Positions 52,821 through 61,672 of a stretch of 64,000 nt of DNA are shown here, piece by piece. Below the pieces are notes generated by a model. It did no database searches and was not told the origin of the DNA. It worked only from the letters and a program-made list of their open reading frames with translations. The position numbers and the translations under genes were made by a program. The stretch is from NCBI RefSeq assembly GCF_014205015.1, contig NZ_JACHMO010000001.1:7130001-7194000 (forward strand), written 5' to 3'. How positions within the stretch are numbered: the first letter of the stretch is position 1; each line of letters opens with the position of its first letter. The DNA is from Saccharothrix ecbatanensis (GTDB taxonomy: Bacteria > Actinomycetota > Actinomycetes > Mycobacteriales > Pseudonocardiaceae).

Positions 52821-53840
52821 GTGACCCAGCTCGCACCGCTCGACTTCCGCTCCGACACCGTCACCCGGCCGGACGAGGCCATGAGACTCGCCATGTCGGC
52901 CGCCGAGGTCGCCGACGACGTGCTCGACCACGACCCCACCATGAAGCTGCTCGAAGAGCGCGTCGCGGACCTGTTGGGCGTGGAAGCGGCGTTGTGGGTG
53001 CCGTCCGGATCGATGGGCAACCTGATCGCGTTGACCGTGCACCTGCGTCCCGGCGACCGGTTCCTGGCGCCGCGCGGCGCGCACGTGCTCGACAACGAAC
53101 TCGGCACGGCCGCGTGGATCGCGGGCGGTATGCCGCATCCGCTGGAATGCGACGCGGGACCTGGCCGTGTGTCTCCCGATGCGGTGCGTGCGGCTGCGGG
53201 CACGTCCGGGCCGTACTACACGCTGCGCACCACGCTCTTGTGCCTGGAGAACACGCACAACGCGTCCGGTGGGTCGGTGACGCAGCCCGATGAGCACGCC
53301 CTGCTGGTGTCGGCGGCGCGGGAGACCGGCCTTCGGGTGCACCTGGACGGCGCGCGGTTGTGGAACGCGGCCGTGGCGCTGGGCCTGCCGCCGGCGGCGT
53401 TGACGGTCGGGGTGGACACGGTGCAGGTCTGCCTGTCCAAAGGGCTCGGTGCGCCGGTCGGATCGGTGGTGGCCGGGTCGTCGTCGTTCGTGGCGGAGGC
53501 GCGGCGGGTGCGGAAGATGCTCGGCGGCGGCGTCCGGCAGGGTGGCGTGCTGGCCGCCGCGGGCCTGATCGGGCTGGACCGGATCGACGACTTGGCGCAG
53601 GACCACGCGAACGCCCGCACGTTGACCCAGGGCCTGGTGGAGCTGGGCTGGCTGGTGGACCCGCCGGAGACGAACATCGTGCTGGCCGGCGTGCCGGACC
53701 TGGAGAGGACGTTGACCGGGTTGCGGCACTTGGGCGTGTACGCCGGGCCTATGGCGGGCAAGGTGCGGTTCGTGTTGCACCGCGACTTGCGCACGGAGGA
53801 CGTGACGGAGGCTTTGCGGCGGATCGGGTCGGCGAGCTGA
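52821..53840 (+). CDS. ltaE: Low-specificity L-threonine aldolase
   Basis: A 339-residue PLP enzyme that cleaves threonine or allo-threonine to glycine and acetaldehyde. The N-terminal FRSDTVTRPDEAMRLAM, the H-rich AHVLDNELG, and VHLDGARLWNAAVALG are family segments. The PLP lysine is in VQVCLSKGLGAPVGS (about residue 200). It starts with GTG at 52821 and has no clear ribosome binding site. The 3' flank is a 13-bp tandem repeat. Confidence 0.92.
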   Translation: MTQLAPLDFRSDTVTRPDEAMRLAMSAAEVADDVLDHDPTMKLLEERVADLLGVEAALWVPSGSMGNLIALTVHLRPGDRFLAPRGAHVLDNELGTAAWIAGGMPHPLECDAGPGRVSPDAVRAAAGTSGPYYTLRTTLLCLENTHNASGGSVTQPDEHALLVSAARETGLRVHLDGARLWNAAVALGLPPAALTVGVDTVQVCLSKGLGAPVGSVVAGSSSFVAEARRVRKMLGGGVRQGGVLAAAGLIGLDRIDDLAQDHANARTLTQGLVELGWLVDPPETNIVLAGVPDLERTLTGLRHLGVYAGPMAGKVRFVLHRDLRTEDVTEALRRIGSAS

Positions 53841-53857
53841 AGTTCTTCGGCCCTGGG

Positions 53858-53946
53858 TCTTCGCCTCAGGTCTTCGCCTCAGGTCTTCGCCTCAGGTCTT
53901 CGCCTCAGGTCTTCGCCTCAGGTCTTCGCCTCAGGTCTTCGTCGCC
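53858..53946. repeat. 13-bp tandem repeat covering the stop codon of the potassium channel gene
   Basis: Six exact copies of TCTTCGCCTCAGG run from 53858 to 53935, and a partial seventh follows. The channel gene (minus strand) ends ACG AAG ACC TGA inside the last copy, so its final codons and stop are the source of the array. The unit is not a multiple of three. Confidence 0.95.
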
Positions 53947-54707
53947 CGCAGTTCCTCGCGCAGTTCGGCCAGCTCCGCCCGGACCAGGCGTAGTTCGGCC
54001 AGCGTGGCCTGCTCGGCGTCGGCCACCGAGTCCTCCACGCCGCTCATCCGCTCGACCAGCCAGGACGCGATCGTGCCGGTGATGACACCCAGCAGGGCGA
54101 TGCCGCCGATCATGAGCAGCGCGGCGACCAGGCGACCCTCCCAGGTGAGGGGGTAGCGGTCGCCGTAACCGACGGTGGAGATCGTGGTCAGCGTCCACCA
54201 GGCGGCGTCGCCGAAGGTGGTGATGGTGGCGTCCGGGTGGTTGCGTTCCGCGTCCAGCACGGCCAGTGACGCGCACACGCCGACCAGGAGGGTGATGCCC
54301 GCGGCGTAGACGCCGACGCGTTGCCGGAAATTGCCCGCGATGCGGCGGTTGAGCACCTTGAGGACGCTGATCAGCCGCAGCACCCGCAACTGGCGGACCA
54401 TCGGCAGCAGCACCGCGAGCAGGTCGAACCAGTGGGTCAGGAGGAACTTCCGCTTGTCCACGGCGAGCTTCAGCCGAACGGCGTAGTCCACCGCGAACAC
54501 CAGCCAGACCAGCCAGAGGACGACCTCCAGCACCTGGTGCAGGCCGGACGTCGCGCGGTTGTCGAGGACCTGCCACCCGTAGACGAGCAGGAAGACGACG
54601 GCGAGGGCGGTCAGCGGCCACTCGGCCCGCTGCTCCCATCGGGCGAGGCGGCGGTCATCGGTCTCGAACACCGACCCATGGTGCGGCCCAGGTCGGCGAT
54701 TTACCAC
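53931..54707 (-). CDS. Potassium channel family protein (ion channel, TVGYGD filter)
   Basis: A protein of up to 258 residues with six predicted membrane segments. A voltage-sensor-like helix is RQLRVLRLISVLKVLNRR (about 105-122), the pore has WTLTTISTVGYGDRYPL (filter near 180), and a C-terminal coiled coil follows (AELRLVRAELAELREEL). The first GTG at 54707 or an in-frame GTG at 54671 may be the start. Neither has a clear ribosome binding site. It probably conducts K+. The stop lies in a 13-bp repeat array. Confidence 0.87.
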   Translation of the reverse strand: MVNRRPGPHHGSVFETDDRRLARWEQRAEWPLTALAVVFLLVYGWQVLDNRATSGLHQVLEVVLWLVWLVFAVDYAVRLKLAVDKRKFLLTHWFDLLAVLLPMVRQLRVLRLISVLKVLNRRIAGNFRQRVGVYAAGITLLVGVCASLAVLDAERNHPDATITTFGDAAWWTLTTISTVGYGDRYPLTWEGRLVAALLMIGGIALLGVITGTIASWLVERMSGVEDSVADAEQATLAELRLVRAELAELREELRATKT

Positions 54708-54741
54708 CTCGGGGCGGAAATCCCGGCCCGATCAGGCCTTG

Positions 54742-54915
54742 TCAGGGCCCTTTGATGCCCTTCGGGCGCTTGCCGCTCTTGATCGCGCCGTACGCGGCGG
54801 TGCCGAGGAACAGCACGCCACCGACGACGGCGAGCCAGAAGACGCCTTCGATGACGGCGCCGAGCACCGTGATCACGAGCCAGATCCCGAGCAGCCACAG
54901 GATTATGCGCACCAT
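54742..54915 (-). CDS. Small membrane protein
   Basis: A 57-residue protein, MVRIILWLLGIWLVITVLGA and a second hydrophobic segment (GVFWLAVVGGVLFLGTAAYG), ending with a basic tail (KSGKRPKGIKG). It has two helices with a short turn. The ATG at 54915 starts directly at the first helix. Small two-helix proteins of this kind are common in actinomycetes, and the function is unknown. Confidence 0.6.
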   Translation of the reverse strand: MVRIILWLLGIWLVITVLGAVIEGVFWLAVVGGVLFLGTAAYGAIKSGKRPKGIKGP

Positions 54916-54982
54916 GCCACCCGAACGTGTGGCACCCGTGATCAGTTCCCCCAAACCCGGCCGATCACGGGTACAACTGTCA

Positions 54983-56149
54983 TCATGATGACGACAACCA
55001 AGGCCCCAACCGCCGCAACGCCTCCTCGATGTCGTGGGCCGCGCCGGCGAAGGACAGCCGGATGTGCTCGTGCCCGCGCACCGGGTCGAAGTCGATGCCC
55101 GGCACGATCGCGACCCCGGTGTCGTCAAGCAGGCGGCGGCAGAAGTCCATCGAGTCGTCGGTGAGGTGCGAGATGTCGGCGTAGGCGTAGAAGGCGCCGT
55201 CGGCGGGGGCGACTTTGTCGATGCCGAGGTCGGCCAGGCCCTTGAGCAGCACGTCCCGGTTGAGGCGGTACCCCTCGACCAGGCGCTCGGTCTGCGCGTA
55301 CGACTCGGGCTCGAACGCCGCGACGGCCGCGTACTGGGCCAGCGCGGGCGGGCAGAGCGTGAAGTTGCCCGTCAACCGGTCCACCGCCCGGCGCAGGTCG
55401 GCCGGCAGCACCATCCACCCCAACCGCCAGCCGGTCATGGCGAAGGTCTTGGAGAAGGAGTTGACCACGATGGATTCCCGGGAGGTCTCCCAGGCGCACG
55501 CGAGCGGCGTGCCGTAGCTGATGCCGTGGTAGATCTCGTCGCTGACCAACCGGACGCCGTGCTCGGCGCACCAGCCGGCCAACCCGGCCAGCTCGTCGGG
55601 CGCCAGCACCGTGCCCGTCGGATTGGCGGGACTGGCCACCACCAGCCCGGCTAGCGGCCCGGTCTCGCGCACCACGTCGTCCAGCATCGCCACGGTGGGC
55701 TGGAAGCGGGTCTCCGGCCCGCAGGGCAGTTCGACCACGTCACACCCCAGCGCCCGCAGGATGTTGCGGTAGGCCGGGTAGCCGGGCCGGGCCAGCGCGA
55801 CCCGGTCACCGGCCTCGAAGGAAGCGAGGAACCCCAACAGGAACGCCCCGGACGACCCGGTCGTCACCACGACGTCGTCAGCCGAGATCTCCAGGCCGTA
55901 CTGCCGGAAGTAGTGGCCCGCCAGGGCTTCGCGCAGCTCCACGATCCCGAGCTGCTCGGTGTACCCGAGGGTCTGCTCCCGCAGGGCGCGCTGAGCGGCG
56001 GCCAACACGGGCGCGGGCGCGGGGCTGGACGGCTGACCGGCCGCGAGCGACACCACGTCCCCGACCGTCCGCTGCCGCCGGGCCGCGGCGGACAACACCT
56101 CCATGACGTGAAAAGGAGGCACATCCGCCCGCCCGGCAACACTCAGCAT
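54983..56149 (-). CDS. PLP-dependent aminotransferase, aspartate aminotransferase-like
   Basis: A 388-residue fold-type I enzyme. TTGSSGAFLLGFLASFEAGD binds the cofactor phosphate (about 95-114), the substrate region is PANPTGTVL, Asp in VSDEIYHG, and the PLP lysine in NSFSKTFAMTGWRLGW (about 228). Arg near the C-terminus is in HIRLSFAG. The ATG at 56149 begins MLSVAGRADVPPFHVMEVLS. It is likely a general amino-acid aminotransferase. A long CGTCC-rich low-complexity tract lies upstream. Confidence 0.9.
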   Translation of the reverse strand: MLSVAGRADVPPFHVMEVLSAAARRQRTVGDVVSLAAGQPSSPAPAPVLAAAQRALREQTLGYTEQLGIVELREALAGHYFRQYGLEISADDVVVTTGSSGAFLLGFLASFEAGDRVALARPGYPAYRNILRALGCDVVELPCGPETRFQPTVAMLDDVVRETGPLAGLVVASPANPTGTVLAPDELAGLAGWCAEHGVRLVSDEIYHGISYGTPLACAWETSRESIVVNSFSKTFAMTGWRLGWMVLPADLRRAVDRLTGNFTLCPPALAQYAAVAAFEPESYAQTERLVEGYRLNRDVLLKGLADLGIDKVAPADGAFYAYADISHLTDDSMDFCRRLLDDTGVAIVPGIDFDPVRGHEHIRLSFAGAAHDIEEALRRLGPWLSSS

Positions 56150-56214
56150 GCAGGTCAGGCTAATAGACGGGCTGACGGACACCGGCCCGGCCAACCGCCG
56201 CCCGCACCGGAACC

Positions 56215-56331
56215 CGTCCGTCCCGTCCCCGCCTCGTCCCCGTCCGTCCCGCCTCGTCCCCGTCCCGTCCCGTCCCGTCCCGTCCCGTCCGTCCCATCCG
56301 TCCCGTCCCCGTCCCCGTCCCGTCCGTCCCT
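56215..56331. repeat. CGTCC/CCGTC low-complexity tract
   Basis: About 115 bp of CGTCCC, CCGTCC and CCCGT units lie between the aminotransferase start and the EspG-like gene end. No coding capacity or fixed unit length is evident. The minus strand is purine-rich (GGGACG type). It occupies the expected promoter region of the aminotransferase. Confidence 0.8.
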
Positions 56332-56343
56332 TGCGGACCATCC

Positions 56344-56949
56344 CTAGAGGAGTTGATCAAGCAGCGCGGTGATCCTCGCCCGGAGCACGTCGGGATCGGC
56401 GGGGCCGTGGAAGTCGACCACGTCCGCCGCCCGTGTCCGCCGTCCACTCCGGTCGATCGCGGCGGCGCCGAACTGGCCGCGGAGGTCCGGCGCGCCGACC
56501 CGACCGTCCGGCAGGCGCGGCAGCAGCCCGACGAGCGCGGTGGCAAGGTCGACGTCCACCTCGCTCACGGTGAGGACGTCACCGGTGAGGACGGCCAGCA
56601 GCGACCCGGTGCTGCCCGTGGACGCGGTGGTGCTGGACGTGGTCGCGCTGGGCGCGTTCGCGCTGGACGTGGTCGCGCTGGGCGCGTTCGCGCTGGACGC
56701 TGCTAACGCCCTGACCGCCGATCTGCCGATGCCCAGCCGCAGGTCGGCCGAGCGCGGCGGGTACGCGATGAGCTTGAACGCCGCGCCCAGCCAGGGGTCC
56801 AGTTCACCGCCGCGGGCCAGTCCCGGTTCGGTCAGGTGGCTCCACGGCGCGGGCTCGTCCTGGACGTGCAGGACGATCGGCATGGCGCCGAGGTCCAGGT
56901 GTTCCCAGGCGGTGCGGAACGCGGTAGCGCTGAGGGTCGCTTTGGTCAC
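56344..56949 (-). CDS. Short EspG-like ESX-associated protein with internal repeat
   Basis: A 201-residue protein. The N-terminus ATAFRTAWEHLDLGAMPIVL matches the EspG start pattern, and a central LLAVLTGDVLTVSEVDVDLA and a C-terminal GQFGAAAIDRSG follow, but the protein is about 55 residues shorter than the EspG at 57052. Two identical 10-residue repeats (SSANAPSATT) occur near residue 85, from an exact 30-bp duplication (56636-56698). It is probably a diverged or decaying EspG paralog at the end of the second T7SS cluster. Starts with GTG at 56949. Confidence 0.62.
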   Translation of the reverse strand: MTKATLSATAFRTAWEHLDLGAMPIVLHVQDEPAPWSHLTEPGLARGGELDPWLGAAFKLIAYPPRSADLRLGIGRSAVRALAASSANAPSATTSSANAPSATTSSTTASTGSTGSLLAVLTGDVLTVSEVDVDLATALVGLLPRLPDGRVGAPDLRGQFGAAAIDRSGRRTRAADVVDFHGPADPDVLRARITALLDQLL

Positions 56950-57051
56950 CAGACGTCACTCCCGGATGACAGCGGGCATTGCTCCGGCCCCCCAGGCCCG
57001 CACGGAACAGACGTACTGGAGGACGTCCGGGTTCCGTATCTGCCGGGGAAC

Positions 57052-57819
57052 TCAAATTTCTTGCAGCAACTCCCACACGCAGCCGGCAAGCCGGGCGTTG
57101 TCGATCGGGGTGATGGTGCTCCAACTGCGACCGTCCGAACTGGGCCGGACCTGGTGCAGGTAGCGACCGGACGGGGTGTCGTGCCATGCGACCACCCGGC
57201 CGGCACGCACGGGCGGCCCACCGCGTTGGGCGCGTTCGACCCCGAGCTGGCCGCGGGTGCTCATCCCGTCGCACATGCCGGCCAGTTCCTGCGCCTCGTG
57301 CAACGGCAACCCGTGCCGCTCCAACGCGAGGACCAGTTTCTCCGCGTCCCGGCCGGCCTCGTCGGACGCCGTGCGCAGCAGGTCGTTCGGCAGGCTGATG
57401 GACCGTCCCTGGCCGGCGGGCATGTCACCGGCCACCGACACGGCCGCCTCGGCCAGCGCGCCGGCGCGTGACTCGATCAGCCACACCTCGTCGCCGTCCA
57501 CCACCGCGAGCATGCCCGCGTCACCGGCCGCCGCCGCAAGACCCTTGATCTTGCGGCGGTCGACCCAGATCCAGAGGTCGATCGACATCTGCGGGTTGGC
57601 CAGCAGGGAGAACGCGTCGGCCAACTCGGGCGTCAGCCGCCGGTTCTCCGCCAACCCGCGCGACGCGAGCGAGTGCCAGGCCTGGTCGACCAGCACCGCC
57701 CGCTCGGTGTGCGTGATGCCCGGGCTCGGCACGTCCAACGCGACGTTGCGCCGGGCAAGCCGCTCTCCCTCCCACGCGACGTCGAACTCCAGCGTGGAGA
57801 GGACAACCGTGCCGCTCAC
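57052..57819 (-). CDS. EspG family ESX secretion-associated protein (second cluster)
   Basis: A 255-residue protein. VVLSTLEFDVAWEGERL, LDVPSPGITHTERAVLV and the C-terminal DTPSGRYLHQVRPSSDGRSW followed by TITPIDNARLA parallel the EspG at 22287. The GTG at 57819 lies 1 bp after the PPE-like stop. It is expected to chaperone that PPE-like protein. A shorter EspG-like protein follows. Confidence 0.85.
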   Translation of the reverse strand: MSGTVVLSTLEFDVAWEGERLARRNVALDVPSPGITHTERAVLVDQAWHSLASRGLAENRRLTPELADAFSLLANPQMSIDLWIWVDRRKIKGLAAAAGDAGMLAVVDGDEVWLIESRAGALAEAAVSVAGDMPAGQGRSISLPNDLLRTASDEAGRDAEKLVLALERHGLPLHEAQELAGMCDGMSTRGQLGVERAQRGGPPVRAGRVVAWHDTPSGRYLHQVRPSSDGRSWSTITPIDNARLAGCVWELLQEI

Positions 57820-57820
57820 T

Positions 57821-59110
57821 TCACTTCTTCTCGGGCTCGTCGCCGATGACCGACTGCACAACCATCCGCTCGTCGCCGAACACGTCGTCGGAGTCCACGC
57901 CGTACTTGCGGACGTGCTCGCCGTCCTCCTCGCCAGGGCCGCCCTTGGCGGTCGCGGCGGGCTGCATCATCGAGCCGCCGACACCGGCCTTGCCCGCCGC
58001 GGCGCCCGCACCGCCACGACCGTGCAAGCGCTCGTCGGGGTCGATGGCGCCGATGGTCGCGGAGATGCCGGACTTGCCCGTCAACGGGATGGGAGCCCCC
58101 GGAGCGCCACCCTTGCCGCCGCCGGCGCCACCGGTACCGCCGCCAGTGCCCTTGCCACTGCCAGGACCGTCAGGCGCCTTGCCGCCACCGGGCACGGCCG
58201 TGGACGGGTTGCGCACCAACCGCGACCCACGCGCCTGAGTGGCCGCGAGGCCCAAGCCCAAGCCGGCGGTCAGACCGAGCCCCAGCCCCAACCCGAGGTT
58301 GGAGGGAACGGCCTTGCCCAGCGCGGTGGGCGGCACGACCGGCGGGACACCCGTCGTGCCGGGCGGCAGGAGACCGGTGGAGCCGCCAGGCAGCTGACCG
58401 GGCACCTGCGGCGGCAGCCCGACCGTGCCACCGGGCGTGTACCCCGTGCCACCCGGCACCCCGCCGCCGGGCAGGCCACCGGTGACCCCGGGCACCCCGC
58501 CGCCGGGCTGGACGACCGGCGCGACCGGCGTGCTGACGCTGGAAGCCGTCGTCACATCGAACTGCGGCGGCTTGTTCATGCCCTGGTACTGGTTGAGCGC
58601 GTCACGACTGGCATCGGTGTACTGATCGAGCCCGCGGATCGTCTGCTCACGCGCGGCCTGCGTCGCCTTGACTTCCTGGGCGTGATCGGTCTCGTACCCG
58701 AAGAAACCGCCGACGTCGTCCATGAAGTTCGTATCCGTGTCACCACGCAACTTCTGCGGCTCAGGCATACTATTGCGCGTTTGACTGTGGTTAGCGCCCT
58801 GCACCGCAGTCGCCTGCGAATTCTGCTGGGCCGCTTCGGTGCCGGTGGTCGCCACGTCAGCCGAAACGGTGACCGCCTGCCCCGCGTTCTCGCCCGCCGC
58901 ACCCTGCCAGTCGATGCCGAGCTTCTTCAGCTCGGTGCGCAAGGTCTCGTCGGTCTCGTCCAAGGTCGCGGCCAACTGGCGCAGCGCGTGCGAGGCGCTG
59001 CTGAACTTCTGCGCGGCGTCTCCGGACTTGAACTGCTCCACCAAGGCGGCGAGCCCCGGGTTGTCATACCCCTGGAAGCGGAAATCCTTGATCTCCCTGA
59101 AGCCGGTCAC
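57821..59110 (-). CDS. PPE-like type VII secretion substrate, glycine-rich (second cluster)
   Basis: A 429-residue protein. The helical N-terminal domain (1-150) has ELKKLGIDWQGAAGENAG, with the WxG turn near residue 72, then a Pro/Gly-rich region (200-380) including LGLGLGLGLTAGLGLGLA, a glycine-leucine repeat that could be a membrane segment. The C-terminal tail ends YGVDSDDVFGDERMVVQSVI, matching the 23167 protein. It is likely secreted through an ESX system. Confidence 0.78.
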   Translation of the reverse strand: MTGFREIKDFRFQGYDNPGLAALVEQFKSGDAAQKFSSASHALRQLAATLDETDETLRTELKKLGIDWQGAAGENAGQAVTVSADVATTGTEAAQQNSQATAVQGANHSQTRNSMPEPQKLRGDTDTNFMDDVGGFFGYETDHAQEVKATQAAREQTIRGLDQYTDASRDALNQYQGMNKPPQFDVTTASSVSTPVAPVVQPGGGVPGVTGGLPGGGVPGGTGYTPGGTVGLPPQVPGQLPGGSTGLLPPGTTGVPPVVPPTALGKAVPSNLGLGLGLGLTAGLGLGLAATQARGSRLVRNPSTAVPGGGKAPDGPGSGKGTGGGTGGAGGGKGGAPGAPIPLTGKSGISATIGAIDPDERLHGRGGAGAAAGKAGVGGSMMQPAATAKGGPGEEDGEHVRKYGVDSDDVFGDERMVVQSVIGDEPEKK

Positions 59111-59119
59111 AACTCCCCC

Positions 59120-59719
59120 TCACTTCAGCGTTTGCAAGGTCGCAAGCGCCAACTCAGCGCCCTTGGCGGCGTTCTGACACATCTGGTCCTGCGTGAAGCC
59201 ATCACCGATCGGAAAGAACTGAACTACGAGTTGCTGCTTGTCCGCCACGTCGACGGCGTAGGAGCAATAGGCCTCGGAAGTCCCGGCCAGCTTGTACTGG
59301 TAGGCCGCAAACCCGGCGACAGTCTTGGCAACGACATCGAGGTTGCTACCGCCTTCCCAGTGATCGATCCCCACTCCGGAGATCAGGGAGACGTTGTAGC
59401 TGGACATCGTGTCGCCATCGGCCCGGTTACGACAAGTCGGCACCGGCTTGTCGTTGGTCAGCACATCGAGCGGCTTGGTCGACGTCTCGTTGATCTTCAG
59501 TTCACTCCGCTGTGCGGCTGTGAACGTCGCGCAGGGATCGATTCCATCGACCTTGAGTTCCTTCGGCCGCGCCGGCTTGGACGTGGTCGGCTTGACCGAC
59601 TCGCTGGTCGTGGATCCGGTTGACGGAACAGGCTGGGCTTCACCAGGCTCACCGGTCGAGCACCCGGCGAGCACGGCGATCAGGACACCGGCCGACACCA
59701 CCGCACTACTTGGACGCAC
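59120..59719 (-). CDS. DUF3558 lipoprotein (second cluster)
   Basis: A 199-residue lipoprotein. The signal ends VLIAVLAGC (lipobox LAGC), then a Ser/Thr-rich linker. The DUF3558 domain has GIDPCATFTAAQRSELKI and CSYAVDVADKQQLVVQ, ending DQMCQNAAKGAELALATL. It overlaps the WXG-like gene by 14 bp. It is a paralog of the lipoprotein at 25039. Confidence 0.85.
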   Translation of the reverse strand: MRPSSAVVSAGVLIAVLAGCSTGEPGEAQPVPSTGSTTSESVKPTTSKPARPKELKVDGIDPCATFTAAQRSELKINETSTKPLDVLTNDKPVPTCRNRADGDTMSSYNVSLISGVGIDHWEGGSNLDVVAKTVAGFAAYQYKLAGTSEAYCSYAVDVADKQQLVVQFFPIGDGFTQDQMCQNAAKGAELALATLQTLK

Positions 59720-60158
59720 CAGCAGCCCCCAGAGCAGCGGTCACTTCTTCTTCGGTGAACTTGTACTGGATGGCCGCACCACGCAGCTGCTTTACCAGGC
59801 CGCCGAGGCTCAGCGTGTACTGCTCGATGCGCGCCGCGTACGAGTCGTCGCCGTCGACCAGGCGGGAGTTCCACGCGGCGGCGATGTCGGCGTTCACTTC
59901 GTCGGGGTTGTTCAGGTTCACGGTCAGATCTGTGACCGCGCCCTCGAGCGCTTCACGGAGCGCCACTCTCTGATCATTGATGATCCTTGCGGCCTGGAGG
60001 ACGGTTTCCTCGGTCACTTCGAACTTCTGGCCGGAGCCGGGACCGGCGGCCATCGTCGCGCCCAGTCGCTTCTCAGCCGCGAACATGTCGCCGACTGCCT
60101 TGCCGATGGTCCCTCCCACCGCGGCGACGGCTCCTAGTAGGCCGCTCTCCTGTTCCAC
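59706..60158 (-). CDS. WXG100-like protein (second cluster)
   Basis: A 150-residue helical protein with a glycine-rich start (LLGAVAAVGGTIGKAVG), EVTEETVLQAARIINDQRVA as a first helix, an AAAWNSRLVDGDDS turn with a Trp, and a second helix GLVKQLRGAAIQYKFTEEEV. It is longer than WXG100 proteins but has the same two-helix plan. It heads the minus-strand cluster (WXG, DUF3558, PPE-like, EspG, EspG-like). Confidence 0.7.
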   Translation of the reverse strand: MEQESGLLGAVAAVGGTIGKAVGDMFAAEKRLGATMAAGPGSGQKFEVTEETVLQAARIINDQRVALREALEGAVTDLTVNLNNPDEVNADIAAAWNSRLVDGDDSYAARIEQYTLSLGGLVKQLRGAAIQYKFTEEEVTAALGAAGASK

Positions 60159-60397
60159 GACGTCCTACCCCCGTACGGTCGGTGACGGATCGAACCCGGT
60201 CCGAGGCTACCAACGACCACGTGAGCCGAGCCTGAGGTTGGACGAAGAAACCCCCACGATGGTTCCCGCCGGGTCCGCGGCCGCCTGTTGATCATCCGTT
60301 GGCGAGAACCACTGGCCAAAGCGCTGCGCGAAACGCGGGCTGTTCGCCATGATCGCCGCACCTGCCGGGGGGCAGGCCGTGTCGCACAGGGGGTCGG

Positions 60398-61672
60398 ATG
60401 AACGCACCGCAGTACTACCAGCCGTTCAACTACGGACCGCCGCCACCGCCACCGAAGAAGAAGGCCGGGAAGATCGTCGCGGCACTCGTCGCAGTCGTGG
60501 TGCTGGCGGCTGGGATCACCGCCGTCATCGTGCTCCGGTCGTCCGACGACCCGAAAGCCACACCCACCACCACACCGGTGGAGGACGTGCGACCTCCGGA
60601 ACGGAACGTGCTCGTCCAGCGCATCGAAGAAGGACCCGTCACCTACGGCACCACGCCGGCGTTCGACGCGTGCGCCGTCCTCCCGCGCGCCGGGCTGGCC
60701 GATCTCGGCTTCCCGGAAGACACGACCGACTACCGCGAAGCGGCCTACCTGCCCACCTCGCTCACCCCGGACCGCGCCACGCTCAGCAAGGTCCACGACC
60801 TCGATCCGCTGACCGACTGCGGCTACTGGATCCGCACCGGGGACCGCGACGACGCCTACATCACTCTCGCCATCGCGCAGCTGCCCTTCAACAGCATGCC
60901 GAGCCGCCGGCCGGGGGAAACACCGCGCTCCTCCGGGCTGGACGTGGTCGCCGAACACGAGGACGACCAGTTCTTCGCCGAGATCGGCAACGTCGACTCA
61001 CGGTTCGCCGCGACCCTGATCATGGGCCGGATCACCGGTGACGTCGCGGGTGTCCCCGTCGCGACGGTGTTCGGCAAGCTGACCGACCTGGTCGCCGCCG
61101 CCCTGGCCAAGGGCCCGAGCAGCCACAGCTCCTACGCCTTCACCGGCGGCTACGAAGCCCTGCCGTTCGCCTGTGACGTGCTCACAGCGGAACTGTTCAC
61201 CGAACTGACCGGCAAGCCGGACTCGGGCCGGGTCGAGGTCGACGACACCTCGGCGCACGAGACCGCCCGCGACTACCACGGCATCGGCCGCCTCCCGGCG
61301 ATCGAGCAGCAGTGCACCCGCAGCTCCAGCGACCGCTTCTCCACCAGCCGGGACGCTTCGCGCATCCTCACCGTCACGTTCGAGACGTTCCGCACGGACG
61401 CACAGGCCAAGTCGGCCCACTCCTACCAGTGCGACCCCGACAACCCGGCCGGCGCGATCCTCGGGGAGCCGGTGCCGGTGGACCAGGAGATCGGTGACGC
61501 CAAGCCGTGCGTGCGGCCGATCGAATACCTGAACTACACGTTCCTGATCGGCCGCACGTCGGTGCGCCTGCGACCCAACGAAAGCTGGGCGGGCACGGAC
61601 CCCGACGACTTCGGCCGGGAGTTCGCACCTGTGGCGAAGAAGCTCGCCGAGGAAGTCCGCGAGCGGTTCTAG
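60398..61672 (+). CDS. Single-pass membrane protein of unknown function near T7SS cluster
   Basis: A 424-residue protein with a proline-rich cytosolic N-terminus ([16 protein letters not shown]), one transmembrane helix (about 25-46) and a large extracytoplasmic part. That part has repeated Cys-containing segments ([45 protein letters not shown]), which look like two copies of a DUF3558-like fold. It is divergent from the WXG-like gene, and its stop overlaps the purD stop by 4 bp. The GGGGG tract before the ATG may serve as ribosome binding site. Its role in T7SS is suggested by context only. Confidence 0.7.
   Translation: MNAPQYYQPFNYGPPPPPPKKKAGKIVAALVAVVVLAAGITAVIVLRSSDDPKATPTTTPVEDVRPPERNVLVQRIEEGPVTYGTTPAFDACAVLPRAGLADLGFPEDTTDYREAAYLPTSLTPDRATLSKVHDLDPLTDCGYWIRTGDRDDAYITLAIAQLPFNSMPSRRPGETPRSSGLDVVAEHEDDQFFAEIGNVDSRFAATLIMGRITGDVAGVPVATVFGKLTDLVAAALAKGPSSHSSYAFTGGYEALPFACDVLTAELFTELTGKPDSGRVEVDDTSAHETARDYHGIGRLPAIEQQCTRSSSDRFSTSRDASRILTVTFETFRTDAQAKSAHSYQCDPDNPAGAILGEPVPVDQEIGDAKPCVRPIEYLNYTFLIGRTSVRLRPNESWAGTDPDDFGREFAPVAKKLAEEVRERF

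Noticed and set aside
53858..53946. Tandem 13-bp units considered as a CRISPR or iteron array
   Set aside because: There are no spacers, the unit is too short, and it copies the 3' end of the adjacent gene. No replication genes are near.
56215..56331. CGTCC tract considered as coding or as a regulatory array
   Set aside because: No constant unit or frame; best described as low-complexity sequence.
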